Shown here in pieces: positions 28,151 through 28,385 of a stretch of DNA of 28,385 bases. Numbering within the stretch: position 1 is the stretch's first letter; every line of letters starts with the position of its first letter. This stretch comes from a virus: the IMG/VR virus record IMGVR_UViG_3300048772_000237, positions 1 to 28,385 of that record; one strand, given 5' to 3'. Position numbers and translations under genes: made by a program. Below the pieces are notes generated by a model, which saw nothing but the letters and a program-made list of their open reading frames with translations, was not told the DNA's origin and did no database searches.

Positions 28151-28385
28151 TCTGGGTGAGTTCCTTTTTCTTGCGAGATGATTTCTCTGCGGCAGGCTTG
28201 GGAGTACCTACGATATCGTAGCCATGCTCTACCGGATTTTGGGTGCTGCGGTATTGACAGACATCCTCATCAAGGAGTGTGATCTTGTAGTGCAAGTTTG
28301 TGAGAATCTTCACTCCACTTTGGGAGTAGAAGAGCAATGTGCCTGGGCGCACCACTGCGCTTTGGCACCACTCATAGTTGCCCAA
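27993..28385 (-). CDS. 3' part of an unidentified gene running off the right edge (partial)
   Basis: The frame is open at the window edge. Visible residues include NYEWCQSAVVRPGTLLFYSQSG, VKILTNLHYKITLLDEDVCQY and a Lys-rich linker (KPAAEKSSRKKKELTQNG). The first 75 residues have normal hydrophobic patterning. The last about 50 residues overlap the FtsK-like gene and look like out-of-frame coding (Ser/Arg/Pro-rich), so either the overlap is real and long or a frameshift near 28150 extends the gene. No family recognised. Confidence 0.45.
   Translation of the reverse strand: MGNYEWCQSAVVRPGTLLFYSQSGVKILTNLHYKITLLDEDVCQYRSTQNPVEHGYDIVGTPKPAAEKSSRKKKELTQNGTQKFDFSSNAHVAQGRSPVPSTAEHSGGDSDEGPCPRTRRSSYINGDPWE

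Noticed and set aside
1-28385. tRNA, rRNA, integrase/att site or insertion sequence
   Set aside because: No cloverleaf, rRNA signature, recombinase gene or terminal inverted repeats were recognised by reading; a dedicated tRNA scan was not possible here.

Overview
This window is part of the genome of a tailed bacteriophage or prophage, most likely one with a short podovirus-type tail. It carries a head-tail adaptor-like gene, a nozzle/propeller-like gene, fibre-type genes, a T4-type lysozyme and large low-complexity virion proteins that resemble ejected internal proteins. Translation signals are AGGAGG-like. A lipobox lipoprotein and a signal peptide fit a bacterial host, probably Gram-negative, but the host cannot be named from sequence alone. 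I see no integrase, terminase, portal, capsid gene, tRNA or rRNA in the window.

Left half (1-12204, all + strand): late/virion module. In order: the 3' end of a beta-rich surface protein, a secreted protein of unknown role, an endolysin, a PurD-like ATP-grasp protein, a fibre protein with a gp53-like C-terminus, a nozzle-like protein, a second fibre-like protein, a head-tail adaptor-like protein, three large Q/A/P-rich virion proteins and a 60-residue basic protein. Genes are tightly packed and often share ATGA stop/start overlaps.

Junction (12205-13682): the two transcription units converge on a strong hairpin whose U-tract serves leftward transcripts (12227-12270). Just beyond it are three paralogous minus-strand microgenes. 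Each starts MNAT and runs into alternating Ser-[Arg/Trp/Gly/Lys] codons, giving three long TCG-NGG hexamer arrays with mosaic sequence sharing. Two ordinary small genes are interleaved and translationally coupled to them. This is the strangest stretch in the window.

Right half (13683-28385, all - strand): early/replication module. Read in transcription order from the right edge: a partial gene, a soluble FtsK/HerA-type translocase, a 107-residue protein, a ribbon-helix-helix regulator, a zinc-finger/coiled-coil protein, a Cas4-like PD-(D/E)XK Fe-S nuclease, a small zinc protein, a Sak4/RecA-like ATPase and a predicted ssDNA-binding protein. Then come a small cytosine-methyltransferase-like protein, a GHSGEH-motif protein, a Cys/His plus coiled-coil protein, an Imm5-like Ala-rich protein, a proline-rich lipoprotein, ParB, an ABC-ATPase/GNAT fusion, a DUF1937 deoxyribosyltransferase-like protein, a UDG-PolA fusion, a DUF3987-like ATPase/helicase and a GroES-like protein. 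Nuclease, Sak4 and ssDNA-binding protein look like a recombination set. ParB, ABC-GNAT, DUF1937, methyltransferase and UDG-polymerase together suggest DNA-base modification or nucleotide handling linked to replication (inference).

Regulatory structure: a near-identical inverted repeat (TGGGTGTTCA-N5-TGAACACYYA) recurs at three gene boundaries. At two late genes the Shine-Dalgarno sequence sits exactly in a 5-nt hairpin loop.
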